Shown in pieces: positions 17,968-27,924 of a stretch of 64,000 bases of DNA. The position numbers were made by a program, and so were the translations under genes. How positions within the stretch are numbered: the first letter of the stretch is position 1; each line of letters starts with the position of its first letter. The notes under the pieces are model-generated. The model saw only the letters and a list, made by a program, of their open reading frames with translations, made no database searches and was not told where the DNA came from. Location of the stretch: positions 144,144-208,143 of the forward strand of contig NZ_JASTZU010000034.1 of assembly GCF_030282825.1 (NCBI RefSeq), given 5' to 3'. The DNA comes from Aquibacillus rhizosphaerae (GTDB lineage Bacteria > Bacillota > Bacilli > Bacillales > Amphibacillaceae).

Positions 17968-18196
17968 TTTCTAAGCGGTTTAAAGAGAGGGAAAGTCTTG
18001 GCTGAAAACTTCCTAAACATAGCAGAAAAATCTTACCACCTTAGAGTAGTATTGGTGAAATGAGTAATCAATACCGTAGCTGCTACGATACAGCAATCTG
18101 AAGCCGCCACGTATTATTCATTTGGTGGGAAATTGGGTGGAACCACGAACAACACACGCTCGTCCCTTATACCTGGGATGATTGTGTGTTTTTTTA
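17968..18196 (+). ncRNA. T-box riboswitch 1 (threonine)
   Basis: A T-box leader upstream of thrS. The base of stem I pairs TCTAAG with CTTAGA. The specifier ACC (Thr) is at 18035-18037, followed by A as is usual. The conserved T-box TGGGTGGAACCACG is at 18134-18147. The terminator (about 18152-18182) ends in a seven-T run at 18189-18195. Uncharged tRNA-Thr would pair with the specifier and T-box to favour the antiterminator. Confidence 0.92.
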
Positions 18197-18226
18197 ATGA
18201 AATAAAATGCGATGATAAGGACAATT

Positions 18227-18468
18227 GTTTTTCTAAGCGGTTCAAAGAGAGGGAAGTCTAGGCTGAAAACTTCCTAACATAGCAGAAGAACTTACCACCT
18301 TAGAGCAGTATTGGTGAAAGGAATTCATTAGCCAAATACCGTAGAAGCAACGATACAGCTTAAACGAAGCCATTACGCGTAAATAGTAAGTGTGATGGGA
18401 AGTTGGGTGGAACCACGGGTTTATGAGACACTCGTCCCTCTTAAATAGAGGGATGGGTGTGTTTTTTT
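18227..18468 (+). ncRNA. T-box riboswitch 2 (threonine)
   Basis: A second complete T-box, 31 bases after the first one's T-run. Stem I, the ACC specifier (18294-18296), TGGGTGGAACCACG (18404-18417) and the terminator (about 18427-18461, then TTTTTTT) are all present. It closely matches T-box 1, so the pair looks like a tandem duplication. Both must read through for thrS expression, which should sharpen the response to threonine starvation. Confidence 0.92.
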
Positions 18469-18504
18469 GTTTTTATAAAATTTTTTTAAGAGGAGTGAAC
18501 GAGG

Positions 18505-20421
18505 ATGAGTATGCAAGAAATAGTTATTAAGTTTCCTGATGGGACAGAAAAAAAGTATGAAAAAGGTATTTCATTAAAAGAAATCGCCGAGTCAATTAGT
18601 CCAAGTCTAAAAAAGAAATCAGTTGCTGGAAAGGTAAATGGTTCATTGTATGACTTGGAACGTTGCATTGATGAAAACGCGGCAATTGAGTTATATGATC
18701 TTAAATCTGCAGTGGGAATTGAGGTTATGAGACATACAACAGCCCACGTGCTAGCCCAAGCCGTTAAACGTATTTATGGTGAAGTTCACATGGGTGTTGG
18801 CCCAGTTATATCAAACGGTTTTTATTATGACTTTGATTTGGATAAAAACATTGCTGTTGATGATCTTGCGATGATTGAAAAGGAAATGAATAAAATCATT
18901 TCTGAAAATTTTGAGATGAAGCGTGTAGAATTAACACGTCAAGAGGCAATAGCGTTATTTCAAAGTGATCCATTAAAATTGGAATTGTTGAATGAGATTG
19001 CTTCTGGAGAAGTCATTACAGCTTATTTTCAAGGTGATTTTGTAGATCTGTGTCGAGGCCCACATTTACCTGCAACTCGATTCATCAAATCATTTAAACT
19101 TACACATGTATCTGGTGCATACTGGCGTGGTGATAGTAATAACAAAATGCTTCAACGAGTATATGGTGTTGCATTTGCAACAAAACAGGAACTCGATGAA
19201 CATTTTCATTTCCTAGAAGAAGCGGAAAAGAGAAACCACCGCAACTTAGGACAGGAGTTAGATCTATTTATGTTTTCGGAGGAAGCCCCTGGAATGCCTT
19301 TTTATTTGGCGAACGGTCAAATCATTCGAAATGAGTTAGAATCGTTTCTAAGAAAATTGCAAAATCTCTATGATTACAAAGAGGTCCGTACACCGATGAT
19401 GATGAATGAGAGACTTTGGAAACAATCGGGTCATTGGGATCACTATAAAGAAAATATGTATTTTTCTAATGTAGACAATCAAAATTTCGCATTAAAACCA
19501 ATGAATTGTCCTGGACATATGCTGATTTTTAAAGATAAGCTTCATTCTTATCGAGATCTGCCGATAAGGATGGCGGAGTTTGGTCAAGTTCATCGTCATG
19601 AATTCAGCGGTGCATTGAACGGAATGTTACGAGTGAGAACATTTTGTCAGGATGATGCGCACATTTTTGTAACTCCAGATCAAATAGAGGATGAGATTAC
19701 TTCGGCACTACAATTAATTGATTATGTGTATCGTACTTTTGGCTTTGAATATGACGTGGAGATTTCGACAAGACCGGATGATTTTATGGGCGATATAGCA
19801 CTATGGGATAAAGCGGAGGGCGCTTTAAAGAATGTCTTAAATAAGCTTAACTATCCATTCCATATAAATGAAGGTGATGGGGCATTTTATGGCCCTAAAA
19901 TTGATATTCATATTCAGGATGCACTAAAGAGAAGTCACCAGTGTGCAACTGTGCAATTAGATTTCCAAATGCCAGAAAAATTTGATTTAACTTATATTGA
20001 TGAAGAGAACAAGCGAGTTAGACCTGTTGTCATTCACCGTGCAGTATTTGGCTCCATCGACCGGTTTTTAGGGATTTTAATTGAACATTTTGGTGGAGCT
20101 TTTCCAGCTTGGTTAGCGCCTGTTCAAGTAAAAGTAATTGCTATATCTAATCAAGCGCATAGTGATTATGTGAAAGAGGTTACTACTCTTTTAAAGCAAG
20201 AGGAATATAGAGTTGAATATGATTTGCGCGAACAAAAACTAGGCTATAAAATTAGAGAAGCCCAGATTAGGAAGATTCCGTACATTCTTGTGGTAGGAGA
20301 TAAAGAACTTGAGAATAGAACTGTAAATGTGAGGCAGTATGGCAAAGGAGAGTCACATCAAGTGACACTTGATTCATTTATTTTTAACTTGAAACAACAA
20401 GTGGAAAATAGAAATATTTAA
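18505..20421 (+). CDS. thrS: Threonyl-tRNA synthetase
   Basis: A 638-residue class II synthetase that charges tRNA-Thr. Domain order: TGS (1-63); editing domain with H77xxxH81 and DLCRGPH near 180; catalytic core with MNCPGHM (zinc Cys near 335), FGQVHRHE and the motif 3 segment VFGSIDRFLGILIEH; anticodon-binding domain (about 540-638). AGAGGAG lies nine bases before ATG 18505; ATG 18511 is also possible with GAGG six bases away. It is controlled by two tandem threonine T-boxes. Tandem leaders are known for the B. subtilis second enzyme ThrZ, so this could be the thrZ equivalent if another thrS exists elsewhere. Confidence 0.96.
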   Translation: MSMQEIVIKFPDGTEKKYEKGISLKEIAESISPSLKKKSVAGKVNGSLYDLERCIDENAAIELYDLKSAVGIEVMRHTTAHVLAQAVKRIYGEVHMGVGPVISNGFYYDFDLDKNIAVDDLAMIEKEMNKIISENFEMKRVELTRQEAIALFQSDPLKLELLNEIASGEVITAYFQGDFVDLCRGPHLPATRFIKSFKLTHVSGAYWRGDSNNKMLQRVYGVAFATKQELDEHFHFLEEAEKRNHRNLGQELDLFMFSEEAPGMPFYLANGQIIRNELESFLRKLQNLYDYKEVRTPMMMNERLWKQSGHWDHYKENMYFSNVDNQNFALKPMNCPGHMLIFKDKLHSYRDLPIRMAEFGQVHRHEFSGALNGMLRVRTFCQDDAHIFVTPDQIEDEITSALQLIDYVYRTFGFEYDVEISTRPDDFMGDIALWDKAEGALKNVLNKLNYPFHINEGDGAFYGPKIDIHIQDALKRSHQCATVQLDFQMPEKFDLTYIDEENKRVRPVVIHRAVFGSIDRFLGILIEHFGGAFPAWLAPVQVKVIAISNQAHSDYVKEVTTLLKQEEYRVEYDLREQKLGYKIREAQIRKIPYILVVGDKELENRTVNVRQYGKGESHQVTLDSFIFNLKQQVENRNI

Positions 20422-20436
20422 ACTAATGGATAACAA

Positions 20437-20478
20437 GGAAACGAGTGTCTATATTGACACTCGTTTCCTATATTGTTT
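20437..20478. terminator. Hairpin terminator between thrS and the lactate permease
   Basis: A 13-bp perfect stem (20437-20449 with 20456-20468) with a 6-base loop and a moderate T-rich tail on the plus strand. It is shared by the convergent genes. Confidence 0.7.
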
Positions 20479-20484
20479 TATTAA

Positions 20485-22125
20485 CTACAATAACAAAAAT
20501 CCAATAATTCCAGCTAGTGTCGCATAGAAAATCATGGGTATTAACGTCATCCGAATGATCGTACCTTCTTTTCCAACTAAGTTGACCACGGAAGCTGCAG
20601 CTACAACATTTAAAACACAGATCATATTTCCTGAATTTGCGCCAAGTACTTGGAGTGCGAGAATAACTTGGTGGTTTACTCCAATTTGGTCGGCAACGCT
20701 AAATTGAAACAATGAAAACATCATGCTACTAAAAGTTGCACTACCTGAAATGAAAGAGCCAAGTGCACCGATAAAAGGGGCAACCATTGGCCAGTTATCT
20801 CCAACTGCATTGGAAACATAAGTTGCTAACTCCATAGGCATACTCATTAAACCAGTATCGTTTACTCCAGAATTAATAAAAATTCTTACCATGGGCACAG
20901 CAGTTCCAAGTGCAATAACACTCCCCACCATTGTTTTTGAAGATGTTGTAATTGTTTCTATCACTTTCGCTCTGTTCATCCTATGTAAAAAGATGGTGAT
21001 AATAATAACTACTACAAAGATTGAACCAGGTAAGTACAGCGGTTGAAAGAAAGTACTAATTTTTGTTCCGAGAATCGACCCCCAGCCGACTTCTACAGAC
21101 TGTAGTAAACCTTTTAATGGAAGAACATCAATTCTTGTAAGTACTAATAAAATGGCTACAATCATATAAGGAAGCCATGCAAGCCACAATGGCATGATTT
21201 TCTGATTGCTTACATCAATATCGATAGGTGTTTGTGCATTCGGTGCAAAATCCCACGTTTCTTTTGGTAAAAGAAAGCCCTTTTTAGCAGCGGGAACTAC
21301 GATTGCAAGTCCAACTAGCCCACCAATAATGGATGGAAATTCAGGTCCGAGCAGAGTAGCAACTAAAAATGCAGGAACGGTAAAACTTAGACCTGCAAAG
21401 ACGGCAAATGGAAAGATTTGTAGTCCTTCTTTCCACGAACGATTTTCTCCGAAAAAACGAGTAAGCATACATACAATGATAACCGGTATAAATGTTCCAA
21501 TGAATAAATCAATAAACACTGCAGTACTAGCAACTTCTTGTAAATAGTCATTAATTGATTGGTCACCTATTCCGGATTGAACAATACCAGCTAAAGAGGA
21601 GCCTTCATTCAGACCCTGCTTCACTCCAACAATCATCGGTGTCCCGACTGCACCAAATGAAACTGAAGAACTGTCTGCAATAAGTGCTAAAGAAACAGCT
21701 GCAAGAGGTGGGAAACCAAGAGCTACAAGCAGAGGTGCACCAATAGCAGCTGGTGTACCAAATCCAGCGGCTCCTTCAATAAAAGAACCAAACAACCAGG
21801 CAATAATAATAAGTTGAACTCTTCTGTCATTAGAAATTTTTGAAAAACCATTACGAATCGAGTCTAGAGCACCACTTTTGGAAAGTGTGTTTAATAACAG
21901 GATTGCACCAAAAACAATCCAAAGAATCGATATAGCAACAATAATCCCTTCAATGGAAGCGGCTAGAACTTGAACAATAGGAATCTTCCAGATGAATAAA
22001 GCTAATAAGGCTGTTGCCAAAAAGCTAATCGGCATCGCTTTTGTTGCTGGCATCCTTAAAACGACTAAAAAAATAAAAACAGATAAAATTGGGGTTAAAG
22101 CAGTAATGAATTCGAGAATATTGAT
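20485..22125 (-). CDS. lctP: L-lactate permease, probable non-canonical start
   Basis: A secondary transporter of the LctP/LldP family with about 12-13 membrane helices that imports lactate or glycolate with protons. The RMPATKAMP segment, [15 protein letters not shown] and [11 protein letters not shown] are family landmarks. The first ATG (22053) lies inside the first family helix and has no ribosome site. In frame upstream, residues [20 protein letters not shown] match the family N-terminus, and a strong AAAGGAGG lies seven bases before ATC 22125. No ATG, GTG or TTG lies between the upstream stop and 22053. Translation therefore probably starts at ATC 22125 or ATT 22119, giving about 546 residues. 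If not, the protein lacks its first helix. Confidence 0.85.
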   Translation of the reverse strand: MNILEFITALTPILSVFIFLVVLRMPATKAMPISFLATALLALFIWKIPIVQVLAASIEGIIVAISILWIVFGAILLLNTLSKSGALDSIRNGFSKISNDRRVQLIIIAWLFGSFIEGAAGFGTPAAIGAPLLVALGFPPLAAVSLALIADSSSVSFGAVGTPMIVGVKQGLNEGSSLAGIVQSGIGDQSINDYLQEVASTAVFIDLFIGTFIPVIIVCMLTRFFGENRSWKEGLQIFPFAVFAGLSFTVPAFLVATLLGPEFPSIIGGLVGLAIVVPAAKKGFLLPKETWDFAPNAQTPIDIDVSNQKIMPLWLAWLPYMIVAILLVLTRIDVLPLKGLLQSVEVGWGSILGTKISTFFQPLYLPGSIFVVVIIITIFLHRMNRAKVIETITTSSKTMVGSVIALGTAVPMVRIFINSGVNDTGLMSMPMELATYVSNAVGDNWPMVAPFIGALGSFISGSATFSSMMFSLFQFSVADQIGVNHQVILALQVLGANSGNMICVLNVVAAASVVNLVGKEGTIIRMTLIPMIFYATLAGIIGFLLL

Positions 22126-22268
22126 ACTTTTTCCTCCTTTATGAAATCTTTTTTAGTAGTTATAATCAATATAACATAAACTATTATTTACAAATACTAA
22201 CAAACAAAAGTAGTGAGTTTTGTTATAATCAAAGAAACTTATTAAAACAAAAAAGGAATGAATTTCTG

Positions 22269-23024
22269 ATGGATAGCGATAGGCCTCCATATATAAGAGC
22301 TATGAAACTAAAACGAGACGAAATAGCTTCCTTTAAAGATTATCCGTTTAATATTCCCGCATTAAAAAAATTATATGACCTTTCCTTCCATGCAAAGGTC
22401 ACATATATTGTCGGAGAAAATGGTATGGGTAAATCAACTTTATTAGAGGCAATCGCTGTGGCTTCTGGTTTTAACCCTGAAGGGGGAAGTTTTAATTTTA
22501 ATTTTTCTACAAGAGAATCCCACTCCGATTTAGAAAGCTTTATTAGAATCGTCAAAAGTGGAGAAAGGCCAAAAGACGGTTTTTTCCTGCGCGCAGAGAC
22601 GTTTTATAATTTAGCAACAAATATTGAGGAGCTAGATAAACAGGGTAGCGGAAAACGAATTATCGATTCTTATGGCGGAAAGTCTTTACATGAACAATCC
22701 CATGGAGAATCTTTCTTTTCTGCATTTATTAACCGTTTTTCTGGAAATGGAATGTATATCTTGGATGAGCCTGAAGCAGCTTTATCGCCGTTAAGACAGC
22801 TATCTATGCTAGCAAGAATCGATGAATTAGTGAAACAACAATCACAGTTTATTATCGCCACACATTCACCAATCGTCATGGCCTATCCAAACGCTAAAAT
22901 TCTTCAGCTAACCGCAGATGGTATCATGGAATTACAATTGGAAGAAACACATCACTATACGTTCATGAAGCAGTTTTTTGAAGATAAGGACAGAATGTTA
23001 TATCATCTGTTTAATAAAGACTGA
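22269..23024 (+). CDS. AAA family ATPase (ABC-like, stand-alone)
   Basis: A 251-residue soluble ATPase with Walker A GENGMGKST near residue 50, an ABC-like signature (SHGESFFSAF), Walker B MYILDEPEAALSP and a switch His in ATHSP. It has no membrane domain and no coiled coil, which fits the COG3910 type of single-domain SMC/ABC-like ATPases found in many bacteria. The role is unknown; some relatives sit beside toxins or defence genes, but no such partner is visible here. AAGGAATG precedes ATG 22269. It is a single-gene unit with no obvious terminator after it. Confidence 0.85.
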   Translation: MDSDRPPYIRAMKLKRDEIASFKDYPFNIPALKKLYDLSFHAKVTYIVGENGMGKSTLLEAIAVASGFNPEGGSFNFNFSTRESHSDLESFIRIVKSGERPKDGFFLRAETFYNLATNIEELDKQGSGKRIIDSYGGKSLHEQSHGESFFSAFINRFSGNGMYILDEPEAALSPLRQLSMLARIDELVKQQSQFIIATHSPIVMAYPNAKILQLTADGIMELQLEETHHYTFMKQFFEDKDRMLYHLFNKD

Positions 23025-23126
23025 ACATAGGAAATTAAGTTGTCCTGCGCTTTTCTTTTTAGTTGTTTGCTTTTTTTATTAACGATAAAATAATTATATT
23101 GCTTTATAAAGAAGGGAAGTTTTATT

Positions 23127-24182
23127 TTGAGTACCTATCCAAATGTAAAAGAAACAAAAGAACTAATTCAAGAGTTAGTGTCGATTCCCAGTCCATCAGG
23201 TAATACAAAGAAAGTGATTCAATTTGTTGATAACTATTTAAAAAAACTCAATGTAAAAACGGAATACAATAGAAAAGGGGCATTGATTGCAACTTTACCT
23301 GGAACAAATCAAAACGAACATCGTATGCTTACTGCTCACGTTGATACACTTGGTGCCATTGTTAAAGAAGTTAAATCAAATGGTCGACTTCGCCTTGATT
23401 TAATCGGTGGTTTTAATTATAACTCGATTGAGGGAGAATACTGTGAAATTCAAACGTCAAGTGGAGACGTATTCACTGGAACGATATTAATGCACCAAAC
23501 ATCTGTACATGTATATAAAGATGCTGGAAAAGCAGAGCGTAATCAAGAAAATATCGAGGTTCGTATTGACGCAAAAGTGGAGAATGCCGAAGAGGTTAGA
23601 TTGCTAGGTATTGAAGTTGGAGATTTTGTATCATTTGATTCTCGTGTGCAAATTACAGACAATGGCTTCATAAAATCACGTCATTTAGATGATAAGGCGA
23701 GCGTAGCTATATTATTGCAATTGATTAAAAGAATGAAACAAGAAAACATTACATTACCCTACACAACACATTTCCTAATCTCTAATAATGAAGAAATAGG
23801 CTATGGTGGTAACTCCAACATTACTCCAGAAACAGTGGAATACCTCGCCGTAGATATGGGGGCAATGGGTGATGGACAATCTACAGATGAATATACAGTA
23901 TCTATTTGTGCAAAAGATTCAAGTGGGCCATATCACTATGAATTAAGGAAGCATCTCGTTGAACTTGCTCAAACAAATGAGATTGGTTATAAGCTAGACA
24001 TCTATCCGTATTACGGTTCAGATGCTTCGGCAGCAATTCGTGCTGGACATGATATTATTCATGGTTTGATTGGACCAGGAATTGATTCCTCACATGCTTA
24101 CGAACGCACACATGAATCATCTTTAGAGCAAACAGAGCAGTTACTCTATTATTACTTACAATCAAATATCGTTCCATATTAA
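23127..24182 (+). CDS. M42 family metallopeptidase
   Basis: A 351-residue dinuclear zinc/cobalt aminopeptidase of the glutamyl-aminopeptidase / CelM type, cytoplasmic and usually a large tetrahedral dodecamer. Metal-binding and catalytic residues are visible: AHVDTLG (His, Asp), SRHLDDKA (bridging Asp), NNEEIGYGG (catalytic Glu pair), VDMGAMG (Asp) and the final His in SSHAYERTH. The PDZ-like insert lies between about 70 and 170. Start TTG 23127 follows GAAGGGAAG by eight bases. A terminator lies 27 bases after the stop. Confidence 0.92.
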   Translation: MSTYPNVKETKELIQELVSIPSPSGNTKKVIQFVDNYLKKLNVKTEYNRKGALIATLPGTNQNEHRMLTAHVDTLGAIVKEVKSNGRLRLDLIGGFNYNSIEGEYCEIQTSSGDVFTGTILMHQTSVHVYKDAGKAERNQENIEVRIDAKVENAEEVRLLGIEVGDFVSFDSRVQITDNGFIKSRHLDDKASVAILLQLIKRMKQENITLPYTTHFLISNNEEIGYGGNSNITPETVEYLAVDMGAMGDGQSTDEYTVSICAKDSSGPYHYELRKHLVELAQTNEIGYKLDIYPYYGSDASAAIRAGHDIIHGLIGPGIDSSHAYERTHESSLEQTEQLLYYYLQSNIVPY

Positions 24183-24208
24183 TTTTTGATAAAAGCATAT
24201 GTTTATGG

Positions 24209-24239
24209 AGACCAAATCACAGTGATTTGGTCTTTTTTG
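24209..24239 (+). terminator. Rho-independent terminator
   Basis: A 10-bp stem (AGACCAAATC with GATTTGGTCT) around an ACAGT loop, followed by TTTTTG. Confidence 0.88.
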
Positions 24240-24617
24240 TATATGTTATGTTGGGGTTATATAAGGTGGAAATTGATATATTATTTCATTGTTTGTTATG
24301 TTTTTCCATGGTGTTAAACACGATATAATTTGTTGCTTTATGATACAATCGATAAGAATTAATTTTAAAATATACTATTTTCTAAAAGAATAATGTTAAC
24401 GAAAAAAATCAAGAATCCGGCGCAAGTGCTTAATTAATCACTTCGTTTTCGTCAACTTACGCTACACCACCAGTCACTTTGAGGAAAAAAAGTAAAAAAT
24501 AACCATACAGTTACATCGGAATTTCTATCCGATTTTGTAGGCTGAGATTATATTTTTAAATAAAAATAGATGGTGAAGCCCTATATTTATCAGTGGTTAG
24601 TAGGAGGGGCAAGGCAG
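24240..24617. other. Intergenic stretch, 378 bases
   Basis: No gene is seen. The last 48 bases stay open in the helicase frame from ATG 24570 but lack a ribosome site, so they are read as leader. Confidence 0.5.
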
Positions 24618-27600
24618 TTGGACATAAGACTAAACCAAAAGATAATAAAAGAAAAGTGTGGATCGGTTTCCTATAAAAGTGGAGAAACTTTTTATAAATC
24701 GAATAAAATTATAATAGAAAATTATGACAACGATTTATGCGAAGCTACAGTAGTAGGAAAAGAGAAATTCTATGTCATCATTGAAAAACGAGAAGATAGT
24801 AGCTTTCGCTCAAGCTGTAGTTGCCCTAAGTTAGCTAGCTTTTCTAAGGATTGTCAACATATTGCTGCCGTGCTATTAGCGATTTGCGATAAGCAGCATC
24901 AATGTTCTGTAAATTCAGTTAAACATGACAGTCTACTAACTATTTTTCAGAATAATATAAACCGATCAAGTAGGCATCAATTACACTTTGAGAACAGACG
25001 GGTGTTAGATGTCCTATTTACATGTAAACTTGTTACAGTAGCTGAAAACAAAACGATGTTCGGTGTAGAAATTGAAGTGTCTTCCAATCTTGTCACCAAT
25101 ATTAGAGAGTTTCTAGAGGATGTTAAACAAGGTTTGCCTAGTGTACTTTCCACTTCTTTCACTTTCGATTTGAGTCTTCATTGTTTTTCTATAGAAATAG
25201 ATGCAGTATTACAGCAACTTATTGAGATAGTTCAGGATGAAAAAGTATATCTAGAAGAATCAGGAAATATATTTAGTAACCAATTATTGTTGATTCCACC
25301 ATCTTCTTGGGAAAGACTTAAACCTTTGCTTATGGAAACAAAGAAAGTGAAAATAGTATATAGTGGGAAAATCTATAATGAATTTGAGATTGAAAATAAT
25401 ACTCTCCCGTTGCAATTTGATTTCATAGAAACTGAAGCTGGTCGCTATTATCTGCAAATCACTGGTTTAGATAATATGATTCTTTTAAATACGTACAGGA
25501 CAGTGTTATATGATGGGAAAATAACTAAACTAGAAAATCAAGATTCTATTCGACTTGCTGAGTTGAAGCGAATGGTGGATGGTTCTGCTTCAAACAAGAT
25601 TCTGATTCCGCAAGAACAACTAAACATGTATCTAGAAAAAGTGATTCCAGGATTAAAGAGACTTGGTGATGTTCACATTGCAAAAGGACTTACAAAAAAA
25701 GTTACTAAAACACCTTTAGTTGCAAAGTTGTTCCTTGATCGAGTTAAAAATCGATTACTGGCCGGGATCGAATTTCATTACGAAAATTTTGTGATTAACC
25801 CATTAGAAGTTCGCGATCTAAAAGGTATCTCAATGTTCGTAAGGGACATAAACAAAGAAGAAGAAATTCTTCAAATTATGGAAGAAAGCTTATTTTCCAA
25901 AACGGAAAGTGGCTATTATTTACATAATGAACAATTGGAATATCAATTTTTGTACCATACACTTCCTAAACTACAAAAACTGACGCAAATCTATACGACT
26001 ACCGCGATAAAAAACAGAGTTATTAAAGAAAACACTTTTCCGAAAATTAACATTAAAGTGAAGAGAGAACGCACAAATTGGTTAGAATTTAAATTTGAAA
26101 TGGAAGACATTCCTCAATCTGATATTCGGGATCTATTAGGTGCTTTAGAAGAAAAACGCAAGTATTATCGATTAAGAAACGGATCTTTATTGTCATTGGA
26201 GACGAGCGAATTTGATGAAATTAATCGTTTTCTTCATGCGCTTCCAGATCAGAAACAAGATTTAGAAAAAGGCTTAGAGTTACCAGTGGTTCAAAGTTTA
26301 AGACTGCTCGAGACTGTTAATGGGGATATATTCAAATATGAAAAATCATTTAGACAATTCTTAGATACTATTAGCAACCCTGGGAATTTACCATTGGAAG
26401 TACCAAAGACGTTATCATCTATTTTACGAGACTACCAAATCTATGGATACAAGTGGATGAAAACACTTGCCAGTTATGGGTTTGGAGGTATTTTAGCTGA
26501 TGATATGGGACTTGGGAAAACATTACAAAGCATTGCGTTTATCGTATCAGAACTAGACCATATTCGTGAAAAAAGTTTACCAGTTTTGATTGTTTGCCCG
26601 TCGTCTATAACGTATAACTGGCTAAATGAAATTAGCAAATTTGCTTCAGAACTGCAGGCTGTTGTCATAGATGGAAGTAAATCAGAGCGTATAAAATTGC
26701 AGAAAGATTTAAACGCTGTTGACGTTATTATCACCTCGTATCCGATTTTACGTCAGGATACACAATGGTTTGAAAAACAAACATTTCATACGGTCTTTTT
26801 TGATGAAGCACAAGCTTTTAAAAATCCATTAACACAGACTGCAAGAGCCGTGAAAAAAATTCAAGCTAATCATCGCTTTGCTCTAACGGGAACACCAGTG
26901 GAAAATGCGCTCGAGGAGCTATGGTCGATTTTTCATATTGTATTTCCTGAATTGTTTCAAGGGTTAAAGGAGTACAGTAATCTTTCTCGAAAAACAATCG
27001 CACGAAGGATTCGTCCGTTTTTATTGCGCCGAATGAAAGCTGATGTGTTAGAAGAACTACCAGAAAAAATTGAGACAATTTCATCATCCGAACTACTTCC
27101 AGATCAAAAGAAATTGTATGCTGCATATTTGGCGAAACTTCGTCACGATACATTGAAGCATTTGGACAAGGACACCTTTAGAAAAAATAAGATTCGTATT
27201 TTGGCTGGTATTACAAGGTTAAGACAGATTTGTTGTCATCCAGGTTTGTTTGTAGATGAGTACAATGGAAGCTCTGCAAAATTCGAACAATTGATGCAAA
27301 TCCTAGAAGATTCCATGCAATCAGGTAGGAGAGTGTTGATATTCTCCCAGTTCACAAAAATGCTTTATCTAATCGGTAGGAAGTTAACAAGAAAACAATT
27401 TGCATTTTTTTATTTGGATGGCCAAACTCCATCAGAAGAGCGGGTGGAAGTATGTAATCGATTTAATCATGGAGAGCGAGATATATTTCTTATTTCGTTA
27501 AAAGCAGGGGGAACAGGACTAAATTTAACCGGTGCAGATACGGTTATTTTATATGATAGTTGGTGGAACCCAGCTGTTGAACAGCAAGCTGCTGATCGAG

Positions 27601-27788
27601 CTTACCGGATAGGTCAAACGAGTGCTGTCCAGGTAATCAAGCTTGTAGCCAAAGGTACAATTGAAGAAAAGATGAATGAATTACAGGATAAGAAAAGACA
27701 TTTAATTGGTGAAATTATCGATTCTGAACATAAAGCACAAATAGCACTTACGGAAGATGATATACGAGATATATTAATGATTAAGTGA
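24618..27788 (+). CDS. SWIM zinc-finger SNF2-family DNA helicase/translocase
   Basis: A 1056-residue protein. The N-terminal SWIM finger (CSC...DCQH, about residues 65-80) is followed by a long helicase-associated region (to about 600) and a SNF2 ATPase: Walker A DDMGLGKT, DEAQ box in VFFDEAQAFKN, TGTPVEN, and the C-terminal motifs LKAGGTGLNL and QQAADRAYRIGQ. It should move along double-stranded DNA using ATP; bacterial relatives (B. subtilis YwqA-like) are linked to recombination or transcription-complex remodelling. TTG 24618 is chosen because AGGAGGGG lies nine bases upstream. ATG 24570, 16 codons earlier, has no ribosome site. Confidence 0.92.
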   Translation: MDIRLNQKIIKEKCGSVSYKSGETFYKSNKIIIENYDNDLCEATVVGKEKFYVIIEKREDSSFRSSCSCPKLASFSKDCQHIAAVLLAICDKQHQCSVNSVKHDSLLTIFQNNINRSSRHQLHFENRRVLDVLFTCKLVTVAENKTMFGVEIEVSSNLVTNIREFLEDVKQGLPSVLSTSFTFDLSLHCFSIEIDAVLQQLIEIVQDEKVYLEESGNIFSNQLLLIPPSSWERLKPLLMETKKVKIVYSGKIYNEFEIENNTLPLQFDFIETEAGRYYLQITGLDNMILLNTYRTVLYDGKITKLENQDSIRLAELKRMVDGSASNKILIPQEQLNMYLEKVIPGLKRLGDVHIAKGLTKKVTKTPLVAKLFLDRVKNRLLAGIEFHYENFVINPLEVRDLKGISMFVRDINKEEEILQIMEESLFSKTESGYYLHNEQLEYQFLYHTLPKLQKLTQIYTTTAIKNRVIKENTFPKINIKVKRERTNWLEFKFEMEDIPQSDIRDLLGALEEKRKYYRLRNGSLLSLETSEFDEINRFLHALPDQKQDLEKGLELPVVQSLRLLETVNGDIFKYEKSFRQFLDTISNPGNLPLEVPKTLSSILRDYQIYGYKWMKTLASYGFGGILADDMGLGKTLQSIAFIVSELDHIREKSLPVLIVCPSSITYNWLNEISKFASELQAVVIDGSKSERIKLQKDLNAVDVIITSYPILRQDTQWFEKQTFHTVFFDEAQAFKNPLTQTARAVKKIQANHRFALTGTPVENALEELWSIFHIVFPELFQGLKEYSNLSRKTIARRIRPFLLRRMKADVLEELPEKIETISSSELLPDQKKLYAAYLAKLRHDTLKHLDKDTFRKNKIRILAGITRLRQICCHPGLFVDEYNGSSAKFEQLMQILEDSMQSGRRVLIFSQFTKMLYLIGRKLTRKQFAFFYLDGQTPSEERVEVCNRFNHGERDIFLISLKAGGTGLNLTGADTVILYDSWWNPAVEQQAADRAYRIGQTSAVQVIKLVAKGTIEEKMNELQDKKRHLIGEIIDSEHKAQIALTEDDIRDILMIK

Positions 27789-27852
27789 CATTATCACTTG
27801 CTAGCGACGAGCTATATTTTTATTCTATTTACACTTAATTTTTGTTGTGTTG

Positions 27853-27895
27853 CTGCTAACAAAAAGCCCTGCAATATGGTAGTTTTTGTTAGCAG
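27853..27895 (+). terminator. Hairpin after the SNF2 gene
   Basis: A perfect 13-bp stem (27853-27865 with 27883-27895) with a 17-base loop. The T-run is inside the 3' arm rather than after it, so termination may be weak. It may also face the minus-strand pseudogene. Confidence 0.6.
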
Positions 27896-27924
27896 TTTCA
27901 TTAATCCGTATGTAACCATGTAAA

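Noticed and set aside
22269..23024. The stand-alone AAA ATPase as part of a defence system
   Set aside because: No nuclease, toxin, reverse transcriptase or other partner lies next to it, and its neighbours are a lactate permease and a peptidase.
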